A stretch of 64,000 nucleotides of DNA. Origin: Rhodoferax sp. GW822-FHT02A01. Its GTDB lineage: Bacteria; Pseudomonadota; Gammaproteobacteria; Burkholderiales; Burkholderiaceae_C. The notes below the pieces were generated by a model. It was not told the origin of the DNA, did not search any database, and saw nothing but the letters and a program-made list of their open reading frames with translations. The position numbers were made by a program, and so were the translations under genes. This document shows, piece by piece, positions 1-9,054 of the stretch (within the stretch, counting starts at the first letter, position 1; the number at the start of each line of letters is the position of its first letter). The stretch lies in the NCBI RefSeq assembly GCF_038784515.1, contig NZ_CP152376.1:2604001-2668000 (forward strand). The letters are read 5' to 3'.

Positions 1-881
1 GTGTGCCCGCAGGCGCGGTGAACATCCTGGTGGGCCGTGGCAGCGTGGTGGGTGACGTGATGGTCACGCACCCGGATGTGGACATGCTGTCGTTCACCGG
101 CTCTACCGCCGTGGGCAAGGCGGCCGTGGCCAAGTCGGCGGCCACACTCAAGAAGGTGTCGATGGAGCTGGGTGGCAAGAACCCGCAGATCATCTTTGCC
201 GACTGCGATTGGGACGCCGCAGTGGATGCCGCCGTGTACGGCATCTACTTCAACGCCGGTCAATGCTGCAACAGCGGCAGCCGCATCCTGGTGCAGGAAT
301 CCATCGCCAAGGACTTCAGCGCCGCCGTCATCGAGCGCTCCCGCCACGTCAAGGTCGGTGACCCGCTCATCAGCGGCGTGCAGGTCGGTGCCATCACCAC
401 CGAAAAGCAGATGGAGACCATCCTGCACCACGTCGCAGCGGCCCAGTCCGCCGGCGCCAACGTGGCGCTGGGCGGCGCGCGCATACAGGGTCGTGGCATG
501 TTCATCGAGCCCACGGTCGTCACCGGTGTGACCTCTGGCATGGCCATTGCCAGGGAAGAGGTGTTCGGCCCGGTGCTGGCGGTGCTCACCTTCAAGGATC
601 TGGACGAAGCCGTGGCGCTGGCCAACAGCACCCTCTACGGTCTGTCGGCCGCGGTGTGGAGCCAGGATTTCAGCACCTGCATGACTGCGGCCCGGCGCAT
701 CAAGGCCGGAACCATCTGGGTCAACACCTTTCTGGAAGGCCATGCCGAGCTGCCGTTCGGCGGTTACCGCGAGAGCGGCATAGGCCGTGAGCTGGGCCGC
801 TTTGCGACCGAGGACTACACCGAGACCAAGACCCTTCAAATGCATCTGGGTGCGCGTACCGACTGGTACGTGCCGCGCTGA
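1..881 (+). CDS. Aldehyde dehydrogenase, C-terminal part (cut by window start)
   Basis: NAD(P)-dependent aldehyde dehydrogenase, oxidising an aldehyde to its acid in the cytoplasm. About 292 C-terminal residues of a usual ~490 are present; the start lies upstream of the window, so the GTG at base 3 is an internal codon. Visible are the cofactor-loop motif [10 protein letters not shown], the general-base Glu in MELGGKNP, the nucleophile Cys in NAGQCCNSG (second Cys of GQxC) and the C-terminal [15 protein letters not shown] block. It stops 113 bases before the sugar-binding-protein gene and probably belongs to the same catabolic unit. The substrate cannot be told from sequence; a sugar-derived or hydroxy-aldehyde is inferred from the neighbours. 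Confidence 0.93.
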   Translation, partial: VPAGAVNILVGRGSVVGDVMVTHPDVDMLSFTGSTAVGKAAVAKSAATLKKVSMELGGKNPQIIFADCDWDAAVDAAVYGIYFNAGQCCNSGSRILVQESIAKDFSAAVIERSRHVKVGDPLISGVQVGAITTEKQMETILHHVAAAQSAGANVALGGARIQGRGMFIEPTVVTGVTSGMAIAREEVFGPVLAVLTFKDLDEAVALANSTLYGLSAAVWSQDFSTCMTAARRIKAGTIWVNTFLEGHAELPFGGYRESGIGRELGRFATEDYTETKTLQMHLGARTDWYVPR

Positions 882-994
882 TGCAACCGGATTCACCCGG
901 ACCCGCAGGGGCCCAGGTGGGTAACGCCACGATGTGGCAACTCAGCGTGCGCTTCAGTGGCGTCGCACATTCAAAAACTGACAGGAGATATCGC

Positions 995-2233
995 ATGAAA
1001 AAGCAAGTATTGGGTATGTTGATTGCCGCAGCATTTGCGGCACCGGTGATGGCCGAGGAGTCTGTGGAAGTCCTGCACTGGTGGACTTCGGGCGGTGAGG
1101 CCGCAGCGTTGGGTGTGCTCAAGAGCAACCTGGAGAAGCAAGGCGTGAAGTGGAACGACATGCCGGTGGCCGGTGGCGGTGGCGAGCAGGCCATGACTGC
1201 AGTGCGCGCCCGCGTGACCGCCGGCAACCCGCCCACTGCCGTGCAGATGCTGGGCTTTGACATCCAGGACTGGGCCAAGCAGGGCGTGCTGTCCGACTTG
1301 AATGCGATCGCAGCCAAGGAGGGCTGGGACAAGACGGTTCCGCAGGCGCTGCAACGCTTCTCCAAGTACAACGGCAAGTGGGTGGCCGCTCCTGTCAACG
1401 TGCACTCCACCAACTGGGTCTGGGCCAACAAGGAAGTGCTGGCCAAGGCGGGTGTGACCGCCGAGCCCAAGACCTGGGAGGAGTTCATTGCAGCGCTGGA
1501 CAAGGTGCAGAAGGCCGGTTTCATCGGTCTGGCCCATGGCGGCCAGCCCTGGCAGGAAGCCACTGTGTTTGACGGCGTGGTGCTGGCCACCGGTGGTTTG
1601 GACTTCTACAAGAAGGCCTTCATTGATCTGGACTCCAAGGCCCTGAATTCCGACACCATGGTCAAGTCCTTCGACCGCATGACGCAGCTGCGCAAATACG
1701 TGGACAAGGATTTCTCGGGGCGTGACTGGAACGTCGCCAGTGGCATGGTGATCAGCGGCAAGGCTGGTTTCCAGATGATGGGCGACTGGGCCAAGGGCGA
1801 GTTTGTGGGCGCCAAGAAAGTGGCCATGAAAGACTTTACCTGCTTCCGTACACCGGGCACCCAAGGCATAGTCTCCTTCAATGCCGACCAGTTTGCCCTC
1901 TTCAAGGTGGGTGCTGACAAGGTCTCTGCGCAGAACAAGCTGGCCACCGCCATCCTGGAGCCGGGCTTCCAGTCCGCCTTCAACGTGGTCAAGGGTTCGG
2001 CCCCGGCACGCACCGATGTGCCCGACACCGCCTTTGATGCCTGCGGCAAGAAGGCCATCAAGGATCTGGCAGAAGCCAACAAGTCCGACCACCTGGTGGG
2101 CTCCATGGCACACGGCCACGCTGTTCCCGCGTCCATCAAGAACGCGTTCTACGACGTGATCACACGCCAGTTCAACGGCCAGATCGACTCCAAGAAGGCT
2201 GCTGCCGAAATGGCATCGGCTGCCAAGAACTAA
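995..2233 (+). CDS. Sugar ABC transporter substrate-binding protein (GtsA-like)
   Basis: Periplasmic binding protein of a carbohydrate importer, 412 aa. The ATG at 995 follows an AGGAGA ribosome site (983-988) and opens a classical signal peptide, with probable cleavage after PVMA. The frame is open back to 881, but that stretch does not look like protein. The mature N-terminus ([15 protein letters not shown]), the [12 protein letters not shown] segment and the [10 protein letters not shown] segment are typical of the glucose/mannose binding proteins of Pseudomonas-type Gts systems. The two permeases and ATPase follow directly. The ligand is inferred to be a monosaccharide or close derivative; the downstream oxidoreductases suggest it may not be plain glucose. 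Confidence 0.93.
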   Translation: MKKQVLGMLIAAAFAAPVMAEESVEVLHWWTSGGEAAALGVLKSNLEKQGVKWNDMPVAGGGGEQAMTAVRARVTAGNPPTAVQMLGFDIQDWAKQGVLSDLNAIAAKEGWDKTVPQALQRFSKYNGKWVAAPVNVHSTNWVWANKEVLAKAGVTAEPKTWEEFIAALDKVQKAGFIGLAHGGQPWQEATVFDGVVLATGGLDFYKKAFIDLDSKALNSDTMVKSFDRMTQLRKYVDKDFSGRDWNVASGMVISGKAGFQMMGDWAKGEFVGAKKVAMKDFTCFRTPGTQGIVSFNADQFALFKVGADKVSAQNKLATAILEPGFQSAFNVVKGSAPARTDVPDTAFDACGKKAIKDLAEANKSDHLVGSMAHGHAVPASIKNAFYDVITRQFNGQIDSKKAAAEMASAAKN

Positions 2234-2252
2234 GCCGCACGGTTGCCGCGCA

Positions 2253-2276
2253 CGGGTGGGGCTGCGGCCCTGCCCG
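2253..2276 (+). promoter_or_regulatory. Intercistronic hairpin between binding protein and permease
   Basis: A 10-bp stem (2253-2262 pairing with 2267-2276, with two G-U wobbles in RNA) around a TGCG loop sits 19 bases after the binding-protein stop. Hairpins here often protect the upstream mRNA, so that the binding protein is made in excess over the membrane subunits; that role is inferred from position. There is no U-tract, so it is not a classical terminator. Confidence 0.5.
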
Positions 2277-2308
2277 GCGCTGGTCTGCAAACACATGGAG
2301 ATATTCAA

Positions 2309-3175
2309 ATGAAAGCTGGTTGGCTACCCAAGCTGCTGATCACGCCCAGCGCCTTTCTGGTGCTGGTGTGCGTCTACGGTTACATCATGTTCACGGTGTA
2401 CCTGTCGTTCACGCCATCGACCATATTGCCCGTGCTGGAGTGGAACGGAACGGCTGCCTACACGCGGCTCTTCGGGCTGGAAAACTGGAGCGTGGCGCTG
2501 GGCAACCTGTGGATCTTCGCCAGCCTGTACATCCTGATTGCCATGGCACTGGGCCTGAGCCTGGCCATCCTGATCGATCAGAAGATACGCGCCGAGAGTG
2601 CCTTCCGGTCCATCTTTCTCTACCCCATGGCGCTGTCCTTCATCGTGACCGGCACCGCCTGGAAGTGGCTGCTGGACCCCGGTGTGGGGCTGGAGCACAC
2701 ACTGCACACCTTGGGATTCGCCAACTTCTCTTTCGGCTGGATCAAGGACTCCGATATGGCCATCTACTGCGTGGTGATTGCCGCTGTCTGGCAGACCACA
2801 GGCTTTGTCATGGCCATGTTTTTGGCTGGCTTGCGCGGCGTGGACAGCGAGCAGGTCAATGCCGCGCGTCTGGACGGCGCCAAGGCCTGGCAGATCTACC
2901 ACCGCATCATCATTCCGCAACTCGGGCCGGTGTTCATCTCGGCCTTCGTGATCCTGGCGCACATGGCCATCAAGTCCTACGACCTGGTCATCGCGCTGAC
3001 CAACGGCGGGCCCGGTCGTTCCACCTGGTTGCCCTCGGTCTTCATGTACCAATACACCTTCACCCGCAACGAGATGGCGGTGGGCGCTGCCAGCTCGGTG
3101 CTCATGCTGTTGGGCATTGCCGTGGTGGTGCTGCCTTACCTCTACAGCGAACTGCGAAAGGTCCACCATGGATAA
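2309..3175 (+). CDS. Sugar ABC transporter permease 1 (MalF/UgpA type)
   Basis: Inner-membrane subunit, 288 aa, about six membrane segments. The ATPase-contact EAA loop reads NAARLDGAKAWQIYHRI and is followed by IIPQLGP. The ATG at 2309 has GGAG 8 bases upstream (2297-2300) and gives the usual positively charged N-terminus (MKAGWLPK); upstream in-frame sequence to 2243 is non-homologous. It overlaps the next permease by 8 bases, so translation is probably coupled. Confidence 0.93.
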   Translation: MKAGWLPKLLITPSAFLVLVCVYGYIMFTVYLSFTPSTILPVLEWNGTAAYTRLFGLENWSVALGNLWIFASLYILIAMALGLSLAILIDQKIRAESAFRSIFLYPMALSFIVTGTAWKWLLDPGVGLEHTLHTLGFANFSFGWIKDSDMAIYCVVIAAVWQTTGFVMAMFLAGLRGVDSEQVNAARLDGAKAWQIYHRIIIPQLGPVFISAFVILAHMAIKSYDLVIALTNGGPGRSTWLPSVFMYQYTFTRNEMAVGAASSVLMLLGIAVVVLPYLYSELRKVHHG

Positions 3176-4031
3176 GACGCTTTTTCAGCAGGTCGCACGC
3201 GCCGCGCTGTACCTGGTCCTGGCCATCACCGCGTTTGCCTTCATCATGCCGGTGTATGTGATGGTGGTGAACTCGCTCAAGCCACTCGACGAAATCCGCA
3301 GTGGCGACCTGATGGCGCTGCCCGTGCAGTGGACGGTGGAGCCCTGGCTCATGGCCTGGAGCAAGTCGCAGATCGGGGTGCAGGCCACGGGCCTCAAGCC
3401 CTACTTCATCAACTCCTTCCTGCTGGTGATCCCGGCCGTGGTCATCTCAACGCTGATCGGCGCGCTCAATGGCTACATCTTGACGCAGTTCCGCTTCAAG
3501 TTTGCCGACGCGCTGTTTGCGGCCATGCTGTTCTCGGTGTTCATTCCGTTCCAGATCGTGCTCATTCCCATGGCCAAGACGCTGGGCATGCTGGGCCTGG
3601 CCGGTACCGTGAAGGGGCTGATCTTCGTCAACGTGGTCTATGGCATCGGCTTTACCACGCTGTTCTTCCGCAACTACTACGCGGCCTTTCCGCATGAGCT
3701 GATCCGCTCGGCCCGCATGGATGGCGCCGGCTTCTTTGGTGTGCTGCACCGCATCCTGCTGCCCAACAGCGCGCCCATCATTGTGGTCACCGTGATCTGG
3801 CAGTTCACCAACATCTGGAACGAGTTCCTGTTTGGCGCGTCCTTCAGCGACTTCACGTCCTTCCCGTTGACCGTGGCACTCAACAACCTGGTGAGCAGTT
3901 CCACTGGCGTCAAGGAATACAACGTGCATTTCGCTGGCGCCTTCATCGCGGCCATACCTACCCTGGTGGTGTATCTGGTCTCTGGTAAATATTTTGTTCG
4001 CGGCCTGATGGCCGGTTCCGTCAAGGGGTAA
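3168..4031 (+). CDS. Sugar ABC transporter permease 2 (MalG/UgpE type)
   Basis: Second inner-membrane subunit, 287 aa, partner of the preceding permease. Six hydrophobic segments are visible. The EAA motif is RSARMDGAGFFGVLHRI followed by LLPNSAP, and the C-terminus (YFVRGLMAGSVKG) is the standard ending of this family. The ATG at 3168 lies inside the last codons of permease 1. The ATPase gene starts 3 bases after its stop. Confidence 0.93.
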   Translation: MDKTLFQQVARAALYLVLAITAFAFIMPVYVMVVNSLKPLDEIRSGDLMALPVQWTVEPWLMAWSKSQIGVQATGLKPYFINSFLLVIPAVVISTLIGALNGYILTQFRFKFADALFAAMLFSVFIPFQIVLIPMAKTLGMLGLAGTVKGLIFVNVVYGIGFTTLFFRNYYAAFPHELIRSARMDGAGFFGVLHRILLPNSAPIIVVTVIWQFTNIWNEFLFGASFSDFTSFPLTVALNNLVSSSTGVKEYNVHFAGAFIAAIPTLVVYLVSGKYFVRGLMAGSVKG

Positions 4032-4034
4032 CAC

Positions 4035-5150
4035 ATGGCTTCACTCGATCTGGTCAGCATCCAAAAAAGCTTCGGACCGGTCCACATTCTTCACGACGTG
4101 TCGATCTCGCTGCAGGACGGTGAGTTCCTGGTGCTGGTCGGCCCCAGCGGCTGCGGCAAGAGCACGCTGATGAACATCATTGCCGGGCTGGAAGAGCCCA
4201 CCGGCGGACTGCTCAAGCTGGCCGGCAAGGACATCACCCACGTGGCCCCGGCTGAGCGCGACATCTCCATGGTGTTCCAGTCCTATGCGCTGTACCCCAA
4301 CATGACCGTGGCGCAGAACATCCAGTTCCCGCTGGAGATGCGCAAGGTCGACAAGTCGGTGCGTGCCGAGCGGGTCCAGAGCGTGGCCCGGCTGCTGCAG
4401 ATCGAGCATCTGCTGGAGCGCAAGCCGCGCCAGCTCTCGGGCGGTCAGCGCCAGCGTGTGGCCATCGGGCGTGCACTGGCGCGCGAGCCCAAGCTCTACT
4501 TGTTTGACGAGCCGCTGTCCAACCTGGATGCGCAACTGCGGCTGGACATGCGCACCGAAATCAAGAAGCTGCACCAGCGACTGAAGTCCACCATCGTCTA
4601 CGTCACGCATGACCAGATCGAGGCCATGACGCTGGCCACCCGCATCGCCGTGATGAAGGGCGGCGTGGTGCAGCAATTGGGCACACCCCACGAGGTTTAC
4701 AACCGCCCGGCCAATACCTTTGTCGCAGGCTTTATGGGCTCGCCGCGCATGAACCTGGCCAAGGCGCGCGTGGCAGAGCAGGCCGGCGTCGTCGCGCTGG
4801 AGTTCCAGACGGGCGACGCGCAGAAGATCAGTCTGCCCCTGTCCGAGCAGTTCTCCTATCTGCGCCCCTACCTGGGCCAGGACGTGATTGCCGGCATACG
4901 CCCCGAGACCATCAACCTGCCCACGCCGCACCTGGTCCACAAGGAACTGCAGCGTGCCTTTACCGCAAAGATCGAAGTGACAGAACCGACCGGCGCGGAG
5001 ACACTGGCGCTGTTGAACTTCGGCGGACATGAGTTCACAGCCACCCTGGACCCGGACGTTGCCCTGGGCATAGGCAAGGAGACCCAGTTCACCGTGGACC
5101 TGACCAAGCTGGTGTGCTTTGACGCCAAGTCCGAAACACTGATTGCCTGA
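4035..5150 (+). CDS. Sugar ABC transporter ATP-binding protein (UgpC/MalK family)
   Basis: Cytoplasmic ATPase energising the two preceding permeases, 371 aa. Walker A is GPSGCGKST (residues 36-44), the signature is LSGGQRQR, Walker B is LYLFDEPLSNLDA and the switch His is in VTHDQ. The C-terminal ~130 residues form the extra OB-like regulatory domain typical of MalK/UgpC and absent from short ATPases. Length is normal for the family, and one such protein can serve several sugar importers. Confidence 0.95.
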   Translation: MASLDLVSIQKSFGPVHILHDVSISLQDGEFLVLVGPSGCGKSTLMNIIAGLEEPTGGLLKLAGKDITHVAPAERDISMVFQSYALYPNMTVAQNIQFPLEMRKVDKSVRAERVQSVARLLQIEHLLERKPRQLSGGQRQRVAIGRALAREPKLYLFDEPLSNLDAQLRLDMRTEIKKLHQRLKSTIVYVTHDQIEAMTLATRIAVMKGGVVQQLGTPHEVYNRPANTFVAGFMGSPRMNLAKARVAEQAGVVALEFQTGDAQKISLPLSEQFSYLRPYLGQDVIAGIRPETINLPTPHLVHKELQRAFTAKIEVTEPTGAETLALLNFGGHEFTATLDPDVALGIGKETQFTVDLTKLVCFDAKSETLIA

Positions 5151-5160
5151 AAGACGTGCC

Positions 5161-6666
5161 ATGAAGGCTTATGACGTGGTCATTGTGGGGTCCGGTGTGG
5201 GCGGCGGCGCAGTGGCGCTGCAGCTGGCCGGCAGCAATGCCAAGGTGCTGATTCTGGAGCGCGGCCCGACCCTGCCGCGCGAGCCGCAGAACTGGGACCC
5301 GGTGGCGGTGTTCTGCGAGCACCGCTACCACACCAGTGAAACCTGGTGGGCGGACGAGCGGCCGTTCCGGCCCGGCATGTTCTATTTCGTGGGCGGCAGC
5401 ACCAAGTTCTATGGCACCGCCATGTTCCGCTTCCGTGCGCGCGATTTCGAGGAAGTCCGGCACCCCGAAGGCGTCTCACCCGCATGGCCGATTGGCTACC
5501 AGGACCTGGAGCCCTGGTACGGCAAAGCCGAGCAGCTGTTTGGCGTGCGCGGCCAGGCAGGGGCCGACCCATCGGAGCCGCCCCGCTCCAGTGGCTATGC
5601 GCACCCGCCCATTCCGCATGAGCCGGTGATTGATGCCATCGCACAGCGCTTGCGCGCGCAGGGTCTGCAACCGTTTCCCATGCCCAGTGCGGTGGATTTC
5701 GGCCCCGGTGGCCGTTGCCAGCGCTGCGCCAATTGCGATGCCTTTCCCTGCCAGATCAATGCCAAGGGCGATGCCGAAACCCGTCTGATCCAGCCCGCTT
5801 GCCGCAGCGCCAATGTGGAACTCATGACCGATGCGTTGGTGGAAACGCTGGAGACCGATGCCACGGGTCGGCGCATCGTCGCGGCCGTGGTGGTGGTGGG
5901 CGGCGTGCGCCAGCGCATCGTTGCCAACACCTTTGTGCTGAGCGCCGGTGCCATCAACTCGGCAGCGCTGCTGCTGCGCTCGGCCAATGCGCACAACCCG
6001 CGCGGCCTGGCCAACAGCTCCGACGTGGTCGGGCGCCACTACATGACGCACAACACCAGCGCACTGATGGCGGTGCACCCCTGGAAGATCAACACCACCC
6101 ATTTTCCCAAGACGCTGGCGGTGCACGACTACTACTTCGGCGAAGGCGAGGGCGACACCCCGCTGGGCAGCCTGCAGCTGCTGGGCAAGATCAAGGAGCC
6201 CATGCTGCGCGGCGCCCTGGGCCATGTGCCCCGCTTCATCCGCCACGCGCTGGCGCAGCGCAGCGTGGACTGGTATGCGCAGAGCGAGGACCTGCCGCAT
6301 CCCGAAAGTCGCGTGACCCTGCGCCCGGATGGCGCCATCAACCTGCACTGGCACCGCAGCAACTTGCAAACCCACAGGCGCTGGGTGGCCAAGTGCAAAT
6401 CCATACTGCGCGCCACCGGCTACCCGGTGGTGCTGTCCGCGCCTTTCGGGACCGACGTGGTGTCGCACCAGTGCGGAACCATTCGCTTTGGCAATGACCC
6501 GCAGACCTCGGCGCTGGACCCTTTCTGCAGGGCCTGGGACCACGACAACCTGTTTGTGATGGACTCCAGCTTCTTCCCGTCCTCCGCGGCGGTCAACCCG
6601 GCGCTGACCGTGGCCGCACAGGCTTTGCGCGTCGGCAACCACATCCGTGAAAAGGTCCTGGCATGA
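5161..6666 (+). CDS. GMC-family FAD oxidoreductase with Cys cluster
   Basis: FAD-dependent alcohol/sugar dehydrogenase, 501 aa. The ATG at 5161 places the dinucleotide fold (VVIVGSGVGGG) at the N-terminus; a TTG 18 bases earlier is less likely. The C-terminal GMC domain has the expected His (VSHQCGTIRFG) and Asn (SSAAVNPALT). Residues C186, C189, C192 and C197 (C-x2-C-x2-C-x4-C) form a cluster of the kind seen in sugar GMC dehydrogenases, where it may bind Fe-S or a metal. No signal peptide is obvious. It overlaps the next SDR gene by 4 bases. Oxidation of the imported sugar or a derivative, such as 3-keto or lactone formation, is inferred. Confidence 0.88.
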   Translation: MKAYDVVIVGSGVGGGAVALQLAGSNAKVLILERGPTLPREPQNWDPVAVFCEHRYHTSETWWADERPFRPGMFYFVGGSTKFYGTAMFRFRARDFEEVRHPEGVSPAWPIGYQDLEPWYGKAEQLFGVRGQAGADPSEPPRSSGYAHPPIPHEPVIDAIAQRLRAQGLQPFPMPSAVDFGPGGRCQRCANCDAFPCQINAKGDAETRLIQPACRSANVELMTDALVETLETDATGRRIVAAVVVVGGVRQRIVANTFVLSAGAINSAALLLRSANAHNPRGLANSSDVVGRHYMTHNTSALMAVHPWKINTTHFPKTLAVHDYYFGEGEGDTPLGSLQLLGKIKEPMLRGALGHVPRFIRHALAQRSVDWYAQSEDLPHPESRVTLRPDGAINLHWHRSNLQTHRRWVAKCKSILRATGYPVVLSAPFGTDVVSHQCGTIRFGNDPQTSALDPFCRAWDHDNLFVMDSSFFPSSAAVNPALTVAAQALRVGNHIREKVLA

Positions 6667-7430
6667 CGGACGCAAAACCCCTGGTGGTGGTGACCGGCGC
6701 GCGCCGGGGCATAGGTGCCGGCATTGCGCTGGAGTTCGCACAGCGCGGCTTCCACGTTGCCATCACCGACATCGATGCCGAGGGCTCGCAGGAGGTGCTG
6801 CAGGCGGTGCGCAGCCAGGGTGTGCAGGCCTCTTTCTTTGCGTCTGATCTGGGTGATGTGCAGGGCCACGCCGCACTGGTGGAGCGCATTGCGCAGTGGG
6901 GCGGTCCCATCAGCTGCCTGGTCAACAACGCGGGCATTCCATCCCCCGCGCGGGGTGACCTGCTGGAGGTCACGCCCCAGTCCTTTGACACGGTGCTGGA
7001 CGTCAACCTGCGCGGCACCTTCTTCCTCACCCAGGCCGTGGCCCGCCACATGCTGGCCACCACGACGGACCATGCGCGCTCCATCGTCACCGTGTCGTCG
7101 GTGAGCGTGGAGATGGCCTCCATCGAGCGCGCCGAATACTGCCTGTCCAAATCCGGGCTGGGCATGCTCACGCGCCTGTTTGCCCTGCGCCTGGCGCCTC
7201 ATGGGATCGGTGTGTTCGAAGTGCGCCCCGGCGTGATCAAGACCCCCATGACCGGCCCGGTGGCGCAGAAGTACGACGAACGCATCGCTGCCGGTCTGGT
7301 GCCCATGGGGCGCTGGGGATTTCCCGCCGATGTGGCTCAGGCCGTTGCCACCCTGGCGCAGGGTAAATTGGGCTTTTGTACCGGCAGCGTCGTCCATGTG
7401 GACGGCGGCCTTTCCCTTCCACGACTATGA
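6663..7430 (+). CDS. Short-chain dehydrogenase/reductase
   Basis: Classical SDR, 255 aa, using NAD(P)(H). The cofactor loop is TGARRGIG, followed by NNAG, and the catalytic Tyr/Lys pair is in YCLSK. The N-terminal MTDAKPLVVV starts in a 4-base ATGA overlap with the upstream GMC gene, and the next GMC gene starts in the same way at its end. That coupling suggests these three redox enzymes act in one pathway. The substrate is probably a sugar or keto-sugar; this is inferred only from position. Confidence 0.9.
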   Translation: MTDAKPLVVVTGARRGIGAGIALEFAQRGFHVAITDIDAEGSQEVLQAVRSQGVQASFFASDLGDVQGHAALVERIAQWGGPISCLVNNAGIPSPARGDLLEVTPQSFDTVLDVNLRGTFFLTQAVARHMLATTTDHARSIVTVSSVSVEMASIERAEYCLSKSGLGMLTRLFALRLAPHGIGVFEVRPGVIKTPMTGPVAQKYDERIAAGLVPMGRWGFPADVAQAVATLAQGKLGFCTGSVVHVDGGLSLPRL

Positions 7431-9040
7431 CTACCGATTCCTTCGACTACATCATCACCGGCGGCGGTTCGGCCGGTTGCGTTCTGGCCCGGCGCCTGAG
7501 TGAGGACCCTCATATCAAGGTACTGCTGCTGGAAGCCGGCGGCAGCGACGGCCACCCGTTCTTCCATTGGCCCGCAGGGTTTGCCAAGATGACCAAGGGC
7601 ATAGGTTCCTGGGGCTGGCACACGGTACCGCAAAAGCACCTGAACAACCGCGTGCTGCGTTTCACACAGGCCAAGGTCATAGGGGGTGGCTCGTCCATCA
7701 ACGCCCAGCTCTACACCCGTGGCGTGCCCGCCGACTACGACGAATGGGTGAGCGAGGAGGGCGCCACCGGCTGGGGCTATGAAGACGTGCTGCCTTACTT
7801 CAAGAAGGCCGAAAACAACCAGCGCTTTGCCAACCGCTACCACGGCTACCAGGGGCCGCTGGGCGTGTCCAACCCGATCAGCCCGCTGCCCATCTGCGAG
7901 GCCTACTTCCAGGCGGGGCAGGAGCTGGGCATTCCCTTCAACCCCGACTTCAATGGCGAAACGCAGGGTGGCCTGGGCTACTACCAGCTCACGCAGCTCA
8001 ACGCGCGCCGCTCGTCCACCTCCATCGCCTACCTCAAGCCGGTGCGCGATCGCGCCAACCTGTCGGTCATGCTGCACACCATGGCCACGCGGGTGGTGAT
8101 GGAGGCCGACCGCGTGGTGGGTGTGGAAGTGGTGCAGGGCGGCGGCAGGACTGGCACCGTATTGCGCGCCAATCGCGAGGTGATTGTTTCCTCCGGCGCC
8201 ATGGGCTCGCCCAAGCTGCTGATGCAATCGGGCATAGGCCCGGCCGATCATCTGCGCACGGTGGGCGTGCCGGTGCTGCACGATCTGCCCGGCGTGGGCT
8301 CCAACCTGCAGGACCACCTGGATCTGTTCGTGATTGCCGAATGCACCGGTGACCACACTTACGACAAATACAACCAGCCGCACCATGCCGCTTGGGCCGG
8401 CCTGCAGTACCTGTTGTTCAAGAAAGGGCCGGTGGCCTCCAGCCTGTTCGAGACGGGTGGCTTCTGGTATGCCGATCCCAAGGAGCGCGCCCGCTCGCCC
8501 GACATCCAGTTCCACCTGGGCCTGGGCTCGGGCATCGAAGCCGGTGTGGCCAAGATGAAGAACTCGGGCGTGACGCTCAACTCCGCCTACCTGCGGCCCC
8601 GCTCGCGCGGCACCGTGCGTCTGGCCAACGCCGATCCGTCTGCCGCGCCGCTGCTGGACCCCAATTACTGGTCCGACCCGTATGACCGCACCATGGGCAT
8701 CAAGGGGCTGCGCCTGGCACGCGAGATCCTCAGCCAGCCGGCATTGCAGCGCTACGTCAAGGCCGAGGTGCTGCCGGGTGCGAACCTGCGCAGCGACGAA
8801 GACCTGTTCCGCTACGCCTGCGAACACGCCAAGACCGATCACCACCCGGTGGGCACTTGCAAGATGGGCCCGGCCACGGACCGCAACAGTGTGGTCACGC
8901 CCGACCTCAAGCTCATCGGCCTGCAAGGCATACGCGTGGTGGACGCTTCGGTAATGCCGCGCGTGCCCTCGTGCAACACCAATGCCCCTTCCATCATGGT
9001 CGCCGAAAAAGGGGCGGACCACATCCTCGGAAAACTCTGA
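7427..9040 (+). CDS. GMC-family oxidoreductase (choline-dehydrogenase-like)
   Basis: Second GMC flavoprotein, 537 aa, of the BetA/alcohol-dehydrogenase type. Visible are the FAD fold (ITGGGSAGCVLARRLSEDP), the GGGSSINAQLYTRG signature, the catalytic His region (DHHPVGTCKMG) and the C-terminal VVDASVMPRVPSCNTNAPS. It lacks the Cys cluster of the first GMC protein, so the two probably oxidise different substrates or use different acceptors. The BetA resemblance is family level only; no betaine genes are nearby. It starts in an ATGA overlap with the SDR. Confidence 0.9.
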   Translation: MTTDSFDYIITGGGSAGCVLARRLSEDPHIKVLLLEAGGSDGHPFFHWPAGFAKMTKGIGSWGWHTVPQKHLNNRVLRFTQAKVIGGGSSINAQLYTRGVPADYDEWVSEEGATGWGYEDVLPYFKKAENNQRFANRYHGYQGPLGVSNPISPLPICEAYFQAGQELGIPFNPDFNGETQGGLGYYQLTQLNARRSSTSIAYLKPVRDRANLSVMLHTMATRVVMEADRVVGVEVVQGGGRTGTVLRANREVIVSSGAMGSPKLLMQSGIGPADHLRTVGVPVLHDLPGVGSNLQDHLDLFVIAECTGDHTYDKYNQPHHAAWAGLQYLLFKKGPVASSLFETGGFWYADPKERARSPDIQFHLGLGSGIEAGVAKMKNSGVTLNSAYLRPRSRGTVRLANADPSAAPLLDPNYWSDPYDRTMGIKGLRLAREILSQPALQRYVKAEVLPGANLRSDEDLFRYACEHAKTDHHPVGTCKMGPATDRNSVVTPDLKLIGLQGIRVVDASVMPRVPSCNTNAPSIMVAEKGADHILGKL

Positions 9041-9054
9041 CGCTACGCATTCCC

